A stretch of 64,000 nt of DNA from Bisgaardia hudsonensis (GTDB lineage: Bacteria > Pseudomonadota > Gammaproteobacteria > Enterobacterales > Pasteurellaceae): assembly GCF_004345785.1 (NCBI RefSeq), contig NZ_SLXI01000005.1:1-64000 (forward strand), written 5' to 3'. Below the pieces are notes generated by a model. It ran no database searches, had not been told where the DNA came from, and worked only from the letters and a program-made list of their open reading frames with translations. The translations under genes and the position numbers were made by a program. Shown in pieces: positions 1 through 10,703 of the stretch; within the stretch, counting starts at the first letter, position 1; each line of letters starts with the position of its first letter.

Positions 1-486
1 GGGATAGTTTGTGATGAACGACGTGGTTTAATTAAAAGCTTATCATTCTATCTATCCCGCTCAGTTTTGTTAATTTTATCAAATTTTACCCAAAGGTATC
101 TATCAAAACACGCTAAAAAAGTTGTTGTAAAAGATTTATGGTTAATCACTAATTTACTCACACAAGTTACAGAAATACAATTTAGAGACTTTTTAGAGCA
201 ATGGTTTGATAAATATGAATAGTATTATAATGAATGTAGATTAAATCTTGAAACAGGTAAATCTCACTATACACATACATAGCACATAGGCGTTTAAGAA
301 ATGCTTTTAGACGCTTAAAAACCAATCTACTTTACCTATTTACTTATCAAAAACATCTTATCTTAAACATGCCAAACACATCAAAGAAAAGGAAATTTTG
401 GACATTTAAAACAGCGATTAAGGTGTCATAATGGATTAGAATTGAAACAGAAAAAGAGATTAATTGATGAAATTTTAGGGCGGTAA
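1..486 (+). pseudogene. Decayed insertion-sequence transposase, 3' remnant
   Basis: No open frame spans this stretch, but conceptual translation in shifting frames gives transposase-like pieces. One frame (about 10-222) reads CDERRGLIKS, then RYLSKHAKK and FRDFLEQWFDKYE before a stop. Another (about 288-370) reads FRRLKTNLLYLFTYQKHL followed by LNMPNTS, and a third (about 400-486) reads GHLKQRLRCHNGL and ends LIDEILGR-stop at 484-486. Together these match the order of the C-terminal half of a transposase type I have seen in Pasteurellaceae and related bacteria (…LKTNLPYLFTY…NIPNTTNS…HLK…H.GL…). I cannot assign the IS family with certainty. At least two frameshifts and in-frame stops mean it is inactive. 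The 5' part lies outside the window, and I found no terminal inverted repeat. Confidence 0.6.
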
Positions 487-726
487 ATACAAAATAGTCA
501 AAAAACACAATATTTTTGACCATTTTTCGTCCTTTAGTTACGATCGCCTATAAAAAACTATTCTTCTTGTCCTTTATGCTTATAATTCAAACATCAAATT
601 ATTCCACTTACACTAGATAAAATATGAAAACGAAAGAAATGGACCAAGAATTTAAGCTCGCAAAAATACAGCGCACAATATAATATAATTTTAAACAGTC
701 TAAACCTATCTATGCTATGAAGTAAT

Positions 727-1995
727 TTAAATAGTACGGTTATTTTTTATCTTTTTTCTAAATTTTGGATTTTTATTCTTATTCAATGGAACGTTGCGTT
801 TTAATTTATTTGGTCGAGGCAAATCAGTCAACAACGATTGTGGATCATATTGACTTACAGGAATATGATGTCCAATATATTCTTCTATCGCTGTTAAATT
901 CATTGCATATTCTTCACAAGCAAAACTAATTGACACACCACTTTCTCCCGCTCGACCAGTACGTCCTATACGGTGGACATAATCTTCTCGATCATCAGGT
1001 AAGTCATAATTAAACACATGAGTCACATCAGGAATATGTAACCCTCTAGCCGCCACATCGGTTGCGACAAGAATATCTAAATCACCATCAGTAAATTGCT
1101 TTAACAATGATAATCGTTTTTTCTGAGCCACATCGCCTGTCAATAAAGCTACACGATGACCATCCGCAGATAAATGTCCCCAAATTTGCTGACAACGATG
1201 TTTCGTATTAGCAAAAATAATACAACGCTCAGGCCATTCCTCTTCTAATAATGTCATTAATAATGCCATTTTATCTTTATTAGAAGGGTAAAATAATTCC
1301 TCTTTTATGCGATGCCCTGTTTTTTGTAATGGTTCAATCTCAATATACTCAGGATCATTCATATCTTCAAAAGCTAATTCACGAACCTTATGTGATAAGG
1401 TTGCTGAAAATAACATCGTCAAACGTTGTTTAGGAGAAGGGCATTTACGTAATAAATAACGAATATCTTTAATGAAACCAAGGTCAAACATACGATCGGC
1501 TTCATCTAATACGGCTACTTGAATATGATCAAGGTTAATAATACCTTGCTTAACATAATCAATCACACGACCTGTGGTACCAATTAAAATATCAACGCCC
1601 TTTTCTATGGCTTGTAGTTGTTTATCATAACCATCACCACCATAAGCTAAAGCAATCTTTAATCCTGTTGCTTGTGATAATAATTCTGCATCATTACTAA
1701 TTTGTACAGCAAGTTCTCGTGTAGGTGCGAGGATCAATGCTCTTGGCTGGGAATTGTTTGTATTTTTATTGTCATTCGTCAGTAAATGATGAAAAGTTGC
1801 GGTTAAAAACGCCATAGTTTTTCCCGTCCCTGTTTGAGCTTGACCAGCGACATCTCGTCCCGCCAAACTAATGGGTAACGACAATGCTTGAATAGGTGTA
1901 CAAAACTCAAATCCTTTTTCAACAAGTGAGCTGAGAATTTTATTGTTTAATGGAAGGTCAGTAAAACGGATTTTGCTTAAATGGTTATTTTGCAT
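727..1995 (-). CDS. rhlB: ATP-dependent RNA helicase RhlB (DEAD-box)
   Basis: RhlB unwinds structured RNA and in E. coli is the helicase of the RNase E degradosome. The 422-residue protein has the full DEAD-box set: the Q motif around GFEFCTPIQ (28-36), motif I AQTGTGKT (53-60), PTRELA (91-96), the DEAD box itself (164-167), SAT in LFSATL, and the C-terminal helicase motif [10 protein letters not shown]. The N-terminus aligns closely with E. coli RhlB ([19 protein letters not shown]), and the length matches the family (about 420). The tail is short and Lys/Asn-rich, as expected for RhlB and unlike the longer SrmB or DeaD. It is divergent from rho, as in enteric bacteria, but the trxA gene that sits beside rho in E. 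coli is absent here. Confidence 0.95.
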   Translation of the reverse strand: MQNNHLSKIRFTDLPLNNKILSSLVEKGFEFCTPIQALSLPISLAGRDVAGQAQTGTGKTMAFLTATFHHLLTNDNKNTNNSQPRALILAPTRELAVQISNDAELLSQATGLKIALAYGGDGYDKQLQAIEKGVDILIGTTGRVIDYVKQGIINLDHIQVAVLDEADRMFDLGFIKDIRYLLRKCPSPKQRLTMLFSATLSHKVRELAFEDMNDPEYIEIEPLQKTGHRIKEELFYPSNKDKMALLMTLLEEEWPERCIIFANTKHRCQQIWGHLSADGHRVALLTGDVAQKKRLSLLKQFTDGDLDILVATDVAARGLHIPDVTHVFNYDLPDDREDYVHRIGRTGRAGESGVSISFACEEYAMNLTAIEEYIGHHIPVSQYDPQSLLTDLPRPNKLKRNVPLNKNKNPKFRKKIKNNRTI

Positions 1996-2060
1996 AAGAT
2001 ATTAAAATTGATAATCATGGGTTAAAGAATAGCACGAACTACAAAAATCCTCAAAAAATA

Positions 2061-2069
2061 ACCGCACTT
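2061..2069 (-). repeat. DNA uptake signal sequence (Hin-type), intergenic
   Basis: A perfect 9-base core, accgcactt on the plus strand (AAGTGCGGT on the minus), lies in the rhlB-rho intergenic region. It is one of about seventeen in the window; the rest are listed in the findings. The core is the recognition word for natural transformation in Haemophilus-type Pasteurellaceae. A T-rich stretch follows on the plus strand. Confidence 0.85.
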
Positions 2070-2210
2070 TTGTAATTTTTTCTTTAATAAACTAGACAGG
2101 ATATCGATTTAATGATAACTTTAGCGCCATTCTGAAGACTATAAAAAGTCAATTCCTACTAAACTATTATTATTCATAACATAAGCTAATCTTATAAAAC
2201 ATTTCAAATT

Positions 2211-3473
2211 ATGCATTTAACAGAACTAAAAAATACCCCCGTCTCAGATTTAGTTAAATTGGGTGAGACACAAATGGGTTTAGAAAACCTTGCCCGCTTA
2301 CGTAAACAAGATATTGTCTTCGCCATCCTAAAGCAACATGCTAAAAGCGGTGAGGATATTTTCGGTGGCGGAGTCTTAGAAATTTTACCTGATGGTTTCG
2401 GTTTCTTACGCTCTGCTGATAGCTCTTATCTAGCAGGTCCTGATGATATCTATGTCTCACCAAGTCAAATAAGACGTTTCAATCTACAAACAGGTGATAA
2501 AATTGATGGAAAAATCAGACCACCAAAAGAAAGTGAACGCTATTTTGCCTTATTAAAAGTAGATCGAGTCAATGATGACAAACCTGAAGTATCTCGTAGT
2601 AAAATCCTTTTTGAAAACTTAACACCATTACATGCAAACTCTCGCCTAAGAATGGAAAGAGGTAACGGTTCTACAGAAGACCTCACTGCTCGTATTCTTG
2701 ATTTAGCTTCTCCTATTGGTAAAGGACAACGTGGTTTAATTGTCGCCCCTCCTAAAGCGGGTAAAACTATGTTGCTACAAAATATTGCACAAAGCATTAC
2801 ACATAACTATCCTGAATGTGAATTAATTGTCTTATTGATTGATGAACGACCAGAAGAAGTAACTGAAATGCAACGCTCCGTAAAAGGTGAAGTAATTGCC
2901 TCAACTTTTGATGAGCCAGCTTCTCGTCACGTTCAAGTAGCCGAAATGGTAATCGAAAAAGCAAAACGCTCTGTTGAACATAAAAAAGACGTTATTATTT
3001 TACTTGATAGTATTACTCGTCTTGCTCGAGCTTACAATACAGTAACGCCAGCTTCAGGAAAAATTCTTTCAGGTGGGGTTGATGCCAATGCGTTACATAG
3101 ACCAAAACGTTTCTTTGGTGCCGCTCGTAATGTGGAAGAAGGTGGAAGTTTAACAATTATTGCGACCGCTCTTGTTGATACAGGTTCCAAAATGGACGAA
3201 GTTATCTTTGAAGAATTTAAAGGTACAGGTAATATGGAATTGCACCTTTCTCGTAAAATTGCAGAGAAACGAGTATTCCCAGCTATCGACTTTAATCGTT
3301 CAGGAACACGTAAAGAAGATCTACTTACTACCCCTGATGAATTACAAAAAATGTGGATTCTCCGCAAAATCCTTCATCCTATGGGCGAAGCTGAAGCAAT
3401 GGAATTCTTGATTGATAAACTAATGGTTGCAAAAACTAATGAAGAATTTTTCAATATAATGAAACGTTCTTAA
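2211..3473 (+). CDS. rho: Transcription termination factor Rho
   Basis: Rho is the hexameric RNA-dependent ATPase that terminates untranslated transcripts. At 420 residues it has the normal compact gammaproteobacterial length with no insertion. The N-terminal RNA-binding fold is nearly identical to E. coli Rho ([19 protein letters not shown], then [20 protein letters not shown]). The P-loop APPKAGKT lies near 179-186, Walker B is in VIILLDSIT, and the Q/R-loop region [15 protein letters not shown] is present. A 215-base AT-rich leader separates it from rhlB; long rho leaders in other bacteria serve autogenous attenuation, but I see no specific signal here. A strong hairpin terminator follows at once. 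Confidence 0.98.
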   Translation: MHLTELKNTPVSDLVKLGETQMGLENLARLRKQDIVFAILKQHAKSGEDIFGGGVLEILPDGFGFLRSADSSYLAGPDDIYVSPSQIRRFNLQTGDKIDGKIRPPKESERYFALLKVDRVNDDKPEVSRSKILFENLTPLHANSRLRMERGNGSTEDLTARILDLASPIGKGQRGLIVAPPKAGKTMLLQNIAQSITHNYPECELIVLLIDERPEEVTEMQRSVKGEVIASTFDEPASRHVQVAEMVIEKAKRSVEHKKDVIILLDSITRLARAYNTVTPASGKILSGGVDANALHRPKRFFGAARNVEEGGSLTIIATALVDTGSKMDEVIFEEFKGTGNMELHLSRKIAEKRVFPAIDFNRSGTRKEDLLTTPDELQKMWILRKILHPMGEAEAMEFLIDKLMVAKTNEEFFNIMKRS

Positions 3474-3504
3474 TTAATTCTAAAAAACTACTCTGATTGA
3501 TATT

Positions 3505-3542
3505 CACCCCAAACTTGGATGCAAGATTTGGGGTGTTTTTTT
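3505..3542 (+). terminator. Rho-independent terminator of rho
   Basis: CACCCCAAA (3505-3513) and TTTGGGGTG (3527-3535) form a perfect 9-bp stem around a 13-base loop, followed by a run of T. It begins about 30 bases after the rho stop and also lies between two convergent genes (rho and dcuB). Confidence 0.85.
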
Positions 3543-3561
3543 ACTATCCTAATGACTAACA

Positions 3562-4896
3562 CTAACGAATAATAATTTCAGCAATAGCCACCCCAACCAA
3601 ACAAGCTGTTACAACACCTATTAACCCAGGTACCATAAAACTATGGTTAAAATAGAATTTACCTATTTTTGTTGTTCCTGTTACATCAAAGTTTACTGTC
3701 GCAATATCTGATGGATAATTAGGAATAAAGAAATATCCATAGGTAGCAGGCATTAACCCAATTAATAATGGAGCTGGTAACCCTAAACCGATACCAACAG
3801 GCAACATCATAACCGCAGTTGCAGCTTGGCTATTAATAACGACTGAAACTGCAAATAAAGCAAGTGCAAATGTCCAAGGATAAGTCTGAACCATTTCCGT
3901 AATTCCAGCCTTAAACTGCGGCATCGCAAACTGGAAATAAGTATCACTCATCCATGCAATACCAAAAATGGCAATAGCTGCAACCATACCTGATTTGAAT
4001 ACTACACCATTAGGGACTATTTGTGGATTTGTTTTAGTTGCAAGTAAAATGATCCCACCAAAACACAACATCATCATTTGAATAATCAACGACATTGAAA
4101 TTGGTTTTGCTCCCTCTCCAATAGTTCGAATATCTGGAATCATCGCAACTACGACTATAGAGACTAAGGAAAGTAGGAATAAATAAACTGAAAGTTTTGC
4201 GGCGGGCGGTAAAACTTCATTTAAAGTAGTGCTCGTTGTATTTAGAATACGCTCTTTCCATACTGGATCTTGCAAACGACGTTGATATTCAGGATCATCA
4301 ACTAATTCCTTTCCTCTGCGTAAACTATACAAAGCGAGAGCAATTGTTCCAGCAAATGTTGCAGGTACCGTAACGCTAATAATATTAAGTAAAGTTATAT
4401 GCTCAAAACCTGGCATTTTTGTAATCTGCCCAAGATAATACACAACTGCTGCAGATAAAGGACTTGAGGTAATTGAAAGCTGCGAGGCAATAGATGAGGC
4501 AGCCATAGGACGTTCTGGACGAATATTATTCTTCAATGCTACATCACCAATAATTGGCATAATAGAATAAACCGAATGACCTGTACCTAACATAAATGTC
4601 ATTATATAAGTCACTATCGGACCTAAAATAGTCACTCGTTTAGGATTACTTCTCAAAATCTTTTCTGCTATTTGCAACATAAATTTCAAGCCACCAGCAG
4701 CTTCTAAAATTGATGCACAAGTTACTACAGCCAAGATAATCAACATCACATTAACGGGAGCCTTCCCTACTGGCATTCGGAAAACAAAAACCTCAATAGC
4801 CAGTCCAATACCAGAAACAACACCAAGCCCAATACCACCAAAGCGACTACCAGTGTAAAGCATTAAAAGTAAAAATAGAAATTCTAAATATAACAT
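3562..4896 (-). CDS. dcuB: Anaerobic C4-dicarboxylate transporter DcuB
   Basis: This inner-membrane carrier exchanges fumarate, malate or aspartate for succinate during fumarate respiration. The 444-residue protein is hydrophobic throughout, with many transmembrane segments. It matches the Dcu family and resembles E. coli DcuB more than DcuA: GKAPVNVMLIILAVV, IAEKILRSNPK, GTGHSVYSIMPII, ALKNNIRPERPMAASS and the C-terminal GTTKIGKFYFNHSF. It is monocistronic by context. Upstream, at 4986-4999, TTGATCTATCGCAA resembles half of an FNR box, but the second half is poor and the spacing to a -10 is not convincing, so anaerobic control is expected from the family rather than shown. Confidence 0.9.
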   Translation of the reverse strand: MLYLEFLFLLLMLYTGSRFGGIGLGVVSGIGLAIEVFVFRMPVGKAPVNVMLIILAVVTCASILEAAGGLKFMLQIAEKILRSNPKRVTILGPIVTYIMTFMLGTGHSVYSIMPIIGDVALKNNIRPERPMAASSIASQLSITSSPLSAAVVYYLGQITKMPGFEHITLLNIISVTVPATFAGTIALALYSLRRGKELVDDPEYQRRLQDPVWKERILNTTSTTLNEVLPPAAKLSVYLFLLSLVSIVVVAMIPDIRTIGEGAKPISMSLIIQMMMLCFGGIILLATKTNPQIVPNGVVFKSGMVAAIAIFGIAWMSDTYFQFAMPQFKAGITEMVQTYPWTFALALFAVSVVINSQAATAVMMLPVGIGLGLPAPLLIGLMPATYGYFFIPNYPSDIATVNFDVTGTTKIGKFYFNHSFMVPGLIGVVTACLVGVAIAEIIIR

Positions 4897-5050
4897 AATA
4901 TCCTCGTATATATTGTAACTAGGGTTAATATCATAATAGAAAAAAACTTATCTATTTATTACTTTTTTAAAAAAGAATTACCTCGTTGATCTATCGCAAA
5001 ATAATCACTAATTCGCTTATAAAAGAAAACAGATATATCTTAAAATCAAA

Positions 5051-5076
5051 TAAGGGCTGAAATAATTCAGCCCTTA
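5051..5076 (-). terminator. Hairpin terminator downstream of cpdB
   Basis: TAAGGGCTGAA (5051-5061) and TTCAGCCCTTA (5066-5076) make a perfect 11-bp stem with a 4-base loop. Read on the minus strand it lies about 55 bases beyond the cpdB stop and is followed by a moderately T-rich tract. Confidence 0.75.
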
Positions 5077-5130
5077 TAATTTAACTTATAGATTAAATCA
5101 TATAATTTTAATCAATATTTCAAGAATAAA

Positions 5131-7110
5131 TTATTTACTCAAATCAATTTGATATACTGCAAACCCTATATCATCATGTTCAATAAATTTCATTGGATAC
5201 TGTGCTTTTTCTTGAATAAATCGCTTTGCTTTCTCACTAGGAGAGGTTTCCACTCGAATATCTAATTTTAATTTACTATCAATAGGAGCTATACGCCAAT
5301 TTTTATCTGCATTAGGGCTTACTTGACCTTTTTTCTGACTTTCATCAGTAATATAGTTTGCCAAAATTTGACGATTTTCATCAGGTGCTGCGAAAACAAT
5401 ATGGCTACTTCCTGTTCCAGGGAATTTGTTACTATATGCTCGATAATTATTTGTTGCAATTAAAAACTCAGCATTAGGATCAATTGACTGACCTTGATAA
5501 GTTAAGTTAATCACTCGATGTGCATTCTTATTAATAAGCTTACAGTCACCATCATAACGAGCTGGTTGTGTAATATCATATTGGTACTCAATACCATCGA
5601 TTACATCAAAATTATAGGTTCTAAATCCTGTCCAATCGAGTAAATACTGTGTATTTTCTGTATTTATATCAATTTGATTAAACATACCTGCACTACATTC
5701 TAACCACTCTTTTAATTCTTCCCCAGTTACTTTTACAATCACCAACGTATTTGGATACAGATATAAATCTGCAGCATTTCTAAAAGTTAAATTGCCTTTA
5801 TTAACCTCGGTATAACCCGTAGGATCATTTTTACGACCGCCAGCCTTAAAAGGAGCACCAGCACTTAAAACTGGCAATCCTTTTAATTCTGGTAAATTTT
5901 TCACAACATTTTCAGCATAAGCTTTTTGAGCTAAATTGACAATTTGTACCGTAGGATCATCTTGTATTAATGCTAAATAACTGTACATATTATCAGTCGC
6001 TTTTCCTATAGGCTGTGAAACAAAAGCTCTTGTCGCCTCGTGTACTGGTTTCAGTAATGCAACCACTTCAGGATGATTCTCAACCGTTGATTCTTTTTTC
6101 TCAATATCATAAATAGGACGTAATGCGGCACTACCATCAGCAACAATCCATTTACCTTGATCTTTTGCCAAAGTTAAATCAACAACACTAATATTATTCC
6201 CCCAATAACCCGCCATACTTTCAGGAATACCTTTAATAGTCCCTTTTTCAATATCTGCATTAGGTGATTTTATAAATTCTTTATTAGGGAATAAACGATG
6301 AGCATGCCCAAAAATAACCGCATCAATACCTTTCACATCAGCAAGATAAAATGCCGAATTCTCCGCACCTTCTTGATAAGGTTCATCTGATGGTCCTGTA
6401 TGTGCAAGCGCAACAATAATATCAGCGCCTTTCTCTTTTAAAATAGGCACAAATCGTTCTGCGGTCTTCACAATATCTTTAGCATCAACTTTACCATCTA
6501 AATTTGCCTTATCCCATATCATAATTTGAGGGGGTACAAATCCAATATAACCAATTTTTATTTTTTGTTCATTGCCTAGCTCATCGATTACTATTTTCTC
6601 TTGGATAAAATAAGGTTGATAAACAGGTGTATCAGTATTTGGTTTTACAACATTAGCATTAATGATGGGAAAATTAGCTTGCTGAATTGCAGAATCAAGA
6701 TAAGATAAACCATAATTAAACTCATGGTTTCCTAATGTTCCTACATCGTACTTCATAAAATTAAGCACATCAATTGCTGGATTAGATTGCCCTTTCTTAT
6801 GACCCATACTAACCTGATAATCAGCAATAGGATTTCCTTGTATTAAATCCCCATTATCAACCAGAACACTATTTTTTACTTCTTTTCTCGCTTGTTCAAT
6901 TAAGGTAGCAGTACGAGTAAAACCGAATTTTTTTGTTGATTCATCTTTATAATAATCAAAATCAGTCAAAAAACTATGGAGATCTGTTGTTGCTACAATT
7001 CTTAATTTTACAGCATTTGCTGAAGAGGATAGAGACCAACCATAGCGATTAGAACCAAGTACCAACATAGCACTAGCACCAATTTGAATAAAACGTCGTC
7101 TATTTATCAT
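5131..7110 (-). CDS. cpdB: 2',3'-cyclic-nucleotide 2'-phosphodiesterase/3'-nucleotidase, periplasmic
   Basis: CpdB hydrolyses 2',3'-cyclic nucleotides and 3'-nucleotides in the periplasm, feeding nucleoside salvage. At 659 residues it has family length and two domains: an N-terminal metallophosphatase (metal-binding pieces [59 protein letters not shown]) and a C-terminal 5'-nucleotidase-type domain ([38 protein letters not shown]-like region, ATNNYRAY). The leader is [19 protein letters not shown], which carries paired arginines before a hydrophobic stretch and resembles a twin-arginine signal, unlike the Sec leader of E. coli CpdB. It is monocistronic and is followed by its own hairpin. Confidence 0.95.
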   Translation of the reverse strand: MINRRRFIQIGASAMLVLGSNRYGWSLSSSANAVKLRIVATTDLHSFLTDFDYYKDESTKKFGFTRTATLIEQARKEVKNSVLVDNGDLIQGNPIADYQVSMGHKKGQSNPAIDVLNFMKYDVGTLGNHEFNYGLSYLDSAIQQANFPIINANVVKPNTDTPVYQPYFIQEKIVIDELGNEQKIKIGYIGFVPPQIMIWDKANLDGKVDAKDIVKTAERFVPILKEKGADIIVALAHTGPSDEPYQEGAENSAFYLADVKGIDAVIFGHAHRLFPNKEFIKSPNADIEKGTIKGIPESMAGYWGNNISVVDLTLAKDQGKWIVADGSAALRPIYDIEKKESTVENHPEVVALLKPVHEATRAFVSQPIGKATDNMYSYLALIQDDPTVQIVNLAQKAYAENVVKNLPELKGLPVLSAGAPFKAGGRKNDPTGYTEVNKGNLTFRNAADLYLYPNTLVIVKVTGEELKEWLECSAGMFNQIDINTENTQYLLDWTGFRTYNFDVIDGIEYQYDITQPARYDGDCKLINKNAHRVINLTYQGQSIDPNAEFLIATNNYRAYSNKFPGTGSSHIVFAAPDENRQILANYITDESQKKGQVSPNADKNWRIAPIDSKLKLDIRVETSPSEKAKRFIQEKAQYPMKFIEHDDIGFAVYQIDLSK

Positions 7111-7446
7111 TTTTCACTCCAATTAATTAACATAAAAATAATTTATTAATTCTAGTATAGCTACATAGAAATTAAATACTTACATCCATTATTTTATAGC
7201 ACAATATATTCCCATTCCACCTTAATCATAGCATTAAACATTTTTAAAATAATAAATATCTTTTATATCTCCCTAGCAAATAAGAAATGCTTAATTATTT
7301 TCATCAATCTAAATACCAAAATGGAATTCTATCTGAAAATCCAGATTAACCTTTAAATATCTATAAATATAATACTAAGCAAAAGTTTATAAAAAATAAA
7401 ACACCAAATTATGAAAGAAAAAAAGGGAAAAGGGAAAATTTGAACA
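7111..7446. other. AT-rich intergenic stretch between cpdB and the acpP terminator
   Basis: About 335 bases with no plausible coding frame, tRNA or strong hairpin on either strand. The part next to 7110 must hold the cpdB promoter, but I cannot single out a convincing -35/-10 pair because the whole stretch is A/T-rich. Confidence 0.6.
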
Positions 7447-7447
7447 T

Positions 7448-7480
7448 AAAAAAACAAGGATTGAAATTATTCAAACCTTG
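7448..7480 (-). terminator. Terminator of the fab/acpP operon
   Basis: On the minus strand a stem of CAAGG plus TTGAA pairs with its complement (7455-7465 with 7470-7480) around a 4-base loop. It is followed by seven T residues (7448-7454 read as A on the plus strand), about 60 bases after the acpP stop. Confidence 0.8.
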
Positions 7481-7541
7481 CTTTTATAAATCTCAAATAT
7501 TAACAATTATTTGAGAAAAAATACTATTCTTTAAATCTAAA

Positions 7542-7772
7542 TTATTGATTATTTTGAACGTAATCAATCGCAGATTGTACTGTGGTAATTTTTTCTGCGT
7601 CTTCATCAGGAATTTCAATATCAAATTCTTCTTCTAACGCCATTACCAATTCAACTGTATCTAAAGAATCAGCACCTAAATCTTCAATAAATGAAGCTTC
7701 AGATTTTACATCTTCTTCTTTTACACTTAACTGTTCAACGATGATTTTTTTTACGCGCTCTTCAATGCTCAT
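7542..7772 (-). CDS. acpP: Acyl carrier protein
   Basis: ACP carries growing acyl chains on a 4'-phosphopantetheine arm for FabD, FabH, FabG, PlsX and others. The 76-residue acidic protein is very close to E. coli AcpP, and the attachment serine is Ser36 in the [16 protein letters not shown] motif. It is the last gene of the yceD-to-acpP cluster. The gap of about 190 bases after fabG suggests it may also have its own promoter, as in enterobacteria. Confidence 0.98.
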   Translation of the reverse strand: MSIEERVKKIIVEQLSVKEEDVKSEASFIEDLGADSLDTVELVMALEEEFDIEIPDEDAEKITTVQSAIDYVQNNQ

Positions 7773-7964
7773 TTTGCTTTTTTCCTATTTATAGTTAGCG
7801 ATAAAATAATAATTACATAGTGTATTCATTTTTTCTGAAGTTGCAACCTATTTTTACAAGGTCAAACCTCAACAATAAACACCTAATAGAAATCACTCTT
7901 TCCTTCAGCCATTCTAGCATTAAGCTAATCATATTTCTAGACTAGTCAACGATGAATTAAGAAA

Positions 7965-8693
7965 TTACGATAAATATAACCCACCATTTACATGCAATGT
8001 AATGCCTGTAATATAACTCGCATCTTCTGATGCCAAAAATGCCACTGCTTTTGCTATTTCCTTAGGTTCACCTAAACGTCCAGCTGGTACATTAGCTAAA
8101 ATACCCGATTTTTGTTCTTCAGAAAGCACTTCCGTCATATCTGTCGCAATAAATCCTGGAGCAACAACATTTACAGTAATGCCCCTTGCTGCAACTTCTT
8201 TTGCTAAAGATTTACTAAAGCCAATAAGCCCAGCTTTAGCTGCACAATAGTTAGTTTGCCCTGGATTCCCCATAGAACCAACAACAGAACCTATATTAAT
8301 AATTCGTCCATAACGTTTTTTCATCATAGTACGCAACATTGCTTTTGATAAGCGATAAACGGAGGTTAAATTAGTTTGTAAAATATCAAACCATTCTTCA
8401 TCTTTCATTCTCATTAATAAATTATCACGGGTAATCCCAGCGTTATTTACTAAAATATCAATATCACCAAAATCTTCTTTAATTTTCTTTAAAACTGTTT
8501 CAATAGACTCTATATCAGCAACATTTAAAACTAAGCCTTTCCCTTTTTCACCTAGGTAAGATGAAATGGCCTCTGCACCTTTATCAGAAGTTGCTGTACC
8601 AATTACAAAAATACCTTTTGAAACTAATTCTTCTGCTATTGCACGCCCAATTCCGCGAGTTGCACCAGTCACTAAAGCAATTTGATTTTCCAT
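7965..8693 (-). CDS. fabG: 3-oxoacyl-[acyl-carrier-protein] reductase FabG
   Basis: FabG reduces 3-oxoacyl-ACP with NADPH in each elongation cycle. It is a short-chain dehydrogenase with the cofactor motif TGATRGIG (9-16), NNAG (83-86) and the catalytic Ser136, Tyr149 and Lys153 (YCAAK). I place the start at the ATG at 8693 (242 residues), because a GGAG ribosome-binding site lies just upstream. A longer frame would need a TTG codon at 8705 that overlaps that site. It sits about 30 bases after fabD. Confidence 0.95.
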   Translation of the reverse strand: MENQIALVTGATRGIGRAIAEELVSKGIFVIGTATSDKGAEAISSYLGEKGKGLVLNVADIESIETVLKKIKEDFGDIDILVNNAGITRDNLLMRMKDEEWFDILQTNLTSVYRLSKAMLRTMMKKRYGRIINIGSVVGSMGNPGQTNYCAAKAGLIGFSKSLAKEVAARGITVNVVAPGFIATDMTEVLSEEQKSGILANVPAGRLGEPKEIAKAVAFLASEDASYITGITLHVNGGLYLS

Positions 8694-8725
8694 TATTTTC
8701 TCCAAATTTTATGATATGCAGATAA

Positions 8726-9664
8726 TTAACTTAAAATATCACCAAGCATCACTAACGATTTAATATCATTAACGGAAGCTGAATTTAAATTTGTATTAAT
8801 ACGTTTTGTTAATCCTGATAATACCTTACCTGGACCAACTTCAACTAATACCTCAATACCAGCTTGATACATTTTTTCTACTGTTTCCGTCCAACGTACA
8901 GGGCTATAAAGTTGGCGAACTAATGCATCTCGAATTTCATTAATACCATCTTCTTTCTTGACATCAACATTATTTATCACAGGTATTACCGGTGATTTAA
9001 TAGCAATACTCTCTAGAGAAATAGCAAGTTGATCTGCTGCTGGTTTCATTAAGCTACAATGTGAAGGTACACTCACAGGTAATGGCAAGGCTCTTTTCGC
9101 GCCTAAAGTTTTACAGAGTACCGCTGCACGCTCAACAGCCGCTTTATTTCCTGCAATAACAACTTGTCCAAGTGAATTAAAATTAACAGCAGAAACAACC
9201 TCGCCTTGTGCTGCCTCTGTACAAGCTTGAATGATACTTTCATTATCTAATCCAATAATTGCATACATCGCACCAACACCTTCAGGTACAGCTTGTTGCA
9301 TCAATTTTCCTCTTAATTCAACTAACTTAATCGCATCTTGAAAATCAATAACACCGGAACAAACTAAAGCTGAATACTCACCTAAACTATGCCCAGCCAT
9401 TAACTCAGGTTTTAGATGTGGATATTTTTGTTTAAAAACTTCAAAAACAGCAACAGATGCAGTCAAAAGTGCAGGTTGTGTTTTCCAAGTCTTATTTAAT
9501 TCTTCTATGGGACCTTCTTGGATAAGTTTCCATAAATCATAACCTAATACATCCGATGCTTTTTTAAATGTATCAAGTACAACTGGAAATTCTGTAACAA
9601 GATCAGATAGCATACCAACAGTTTGAGATCCTTGACCAGGAAATACTATTGCAAATTTTTTCAT
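8726..9664 (-). CDS. fabD: Malonyl-CoA:ACP transacylase FabD
   Basis: FabD transfers malonyl from CoA to ACP, supplying the elongation units. The 312-residue protein has the oxyanion GQGSQ motif at 10-14 and the nucleophile in GHSLGEYSAL (Ser93). A conserved basic region follows (LRGKLMQQAVPEGVGAM), with the catalytic His in SVPSHCSLM. Length and motif order match E. coli FabD. It lies between fabH and fabG in the same transcription unit. Confidence 0.97.
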   Translation of the reverse strand: MKKFAIVFPGQGSQTVGMLSDLVTEFPVVLDTFKKASDVLGYDLWKLIQEGPIEELNKTWKTQPALLTASVAVFEVFKQKYPHLKPELMAGHSLGEYSALVCSGVIDFQDAIKLVELRGKLMQQAVPEGVGAMYAIIGLDNESIIQACTEAAQGEVVSAVNFNSLGQVVIAGNKAAVERAAVLCKTLGAKRALPLPVSVPSHCSLMKPAADQLAISLESIAIKSPVIPVINNVDVKKEDGINEIRDALVRQLYSPVRWTETVEKMYQAGIEVLVEVGPGKVLSGLTKRINTNLNSASVNDIKSLVMLGDILS

Positions 9665-9716
9665 AATATTTATCCCATATTATTAATTATTATTTTATAA
9701 ATTATATCAAATATTC

Positions 9717-10667
9717 TTAAAATCTAACTAGTGCTGAACCCCAAGTCCAACCACCACCAAATGCCTCTAACAACAATAGTTGACCACGTTGAATACGCCC
9801 ATCTCTAACCGCCTCATCTAAAGCCGTCGGAACCGTTGCTGCACTTGTATTACCATAGCGATCTAAAGTGATGACAACTTGTGACATATCCATATCTAAT
9901 TTTTTAGCTGTTGCACTAATAATTCGTAAATTAGCTTGATGTGGAACTAGCCAATCAAGATCTTTCTTGTCTAAATCATTTTCTTGTAGAGTTTCCTCTA
10001 CAACATTTGCCAATTCACGAACAGCTAATTTAAAGGTTTCATTACCTTGCATTTGAATAAATCCAGAATGCTCAACTCCTCTTTCTAATTGTGGAAGAAC
10101 TAATATGCCACTTTGATCTGATTTTGCATGTAAATGGGTAGAAATAATCCCTTGTTGCTCTGATGCCTCTAAAATAACTGCTCCTGCACCATCACCAAAT
10201 AAAATAACAGTTCCACGATCAGAATTATCTAAATTTCGAGAATTAAGATCCGATCCTATGACTAATGCTTTTCTAATTTTTCCTGTGCGAATAAACTGAT
10301 CCGCTACACTCAATGCATAGATAAATCCTGTACAAGCCGCCGCAACATCAAAAGAAATTGCATTATCAATTCCAAGCATTCCTTGAATTTGACAGGCTGC
10401 ACTTGGATAGGCGTGTGAATGGGTCGTTGTTCCAACCACGATTAAATCAATTTCATTTGGATCAATATGTGCAATATCAAAACATTTCTTCGCTGCTTCA
10501 AATCCCATTGTGGCAACAGTTTCATTATCTTTTGCGATACGCCGTTCTTTAATACCAGATCTTGTGGTAATCCACTCATCTGATGTTTCCACCATTTTTT
10601 CCAAATCAGCATTTGTCCTAATTTGTTCAGGTAAATAACTTCCGGTAGCTAAAATTCTACTATACAT
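9717..10667 (-). CDS. fabH: 3-oxoacyl-ACP synthase III FabH
   Basis: FabH condenses acetyl-CoA with malonyl-ACP to start fatty-acid synthesis. The 316-residue thiolase-fold protein carries the catalytic triad: Cys112 in [11 protein letters not shown], His in VPHQANLRI, and Asn in GNTSAATVP. The C-terminal [13 protein letters not shown] is typical. It follows plsX by about 35 bases, in the conserved order plsX-fabH-fabD-fabG-acpP. Confidence 0.98.
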   Translation of the reverse strand: MYSRILATGSYLPEQIRTNADLEKMVETSDEWITTRSGIKERRIAKDNETVATMGFEAAKKCFDIAHIDPNEIDLIVVGTTTHSHAYPSAACQIQGMLGIDNAISFDVAAACTGFIYALSVADQFIRTGKIRKALVIGSDLNSRNLDNSDRGTVILFGDGAGAVILEASEQQGIISTHLHAKSDQSGILVLPQLERGVEHSGFIQMQGNETFKLAVRELANVVEETLQENDLDKKDLDWLVPHQANLRIISATAKKLDMDMSQVVITLDRYGNTSAATVPTALDEAVRDGRIQRGQLLLLEAFGGGWTWGSALVRF

Positions 10668-10703
10668 ATATATATCTCAAATAAATTTTCATAAATTAAT
10701 CAA

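Noticed and set aside
4986-4999. FNR box upstream of dcuB
   Set aside because: Only one half-site (TTGAT) is good; the other half matches three of five bases and the distance to a possible -10 does not suit a standard FNR site.
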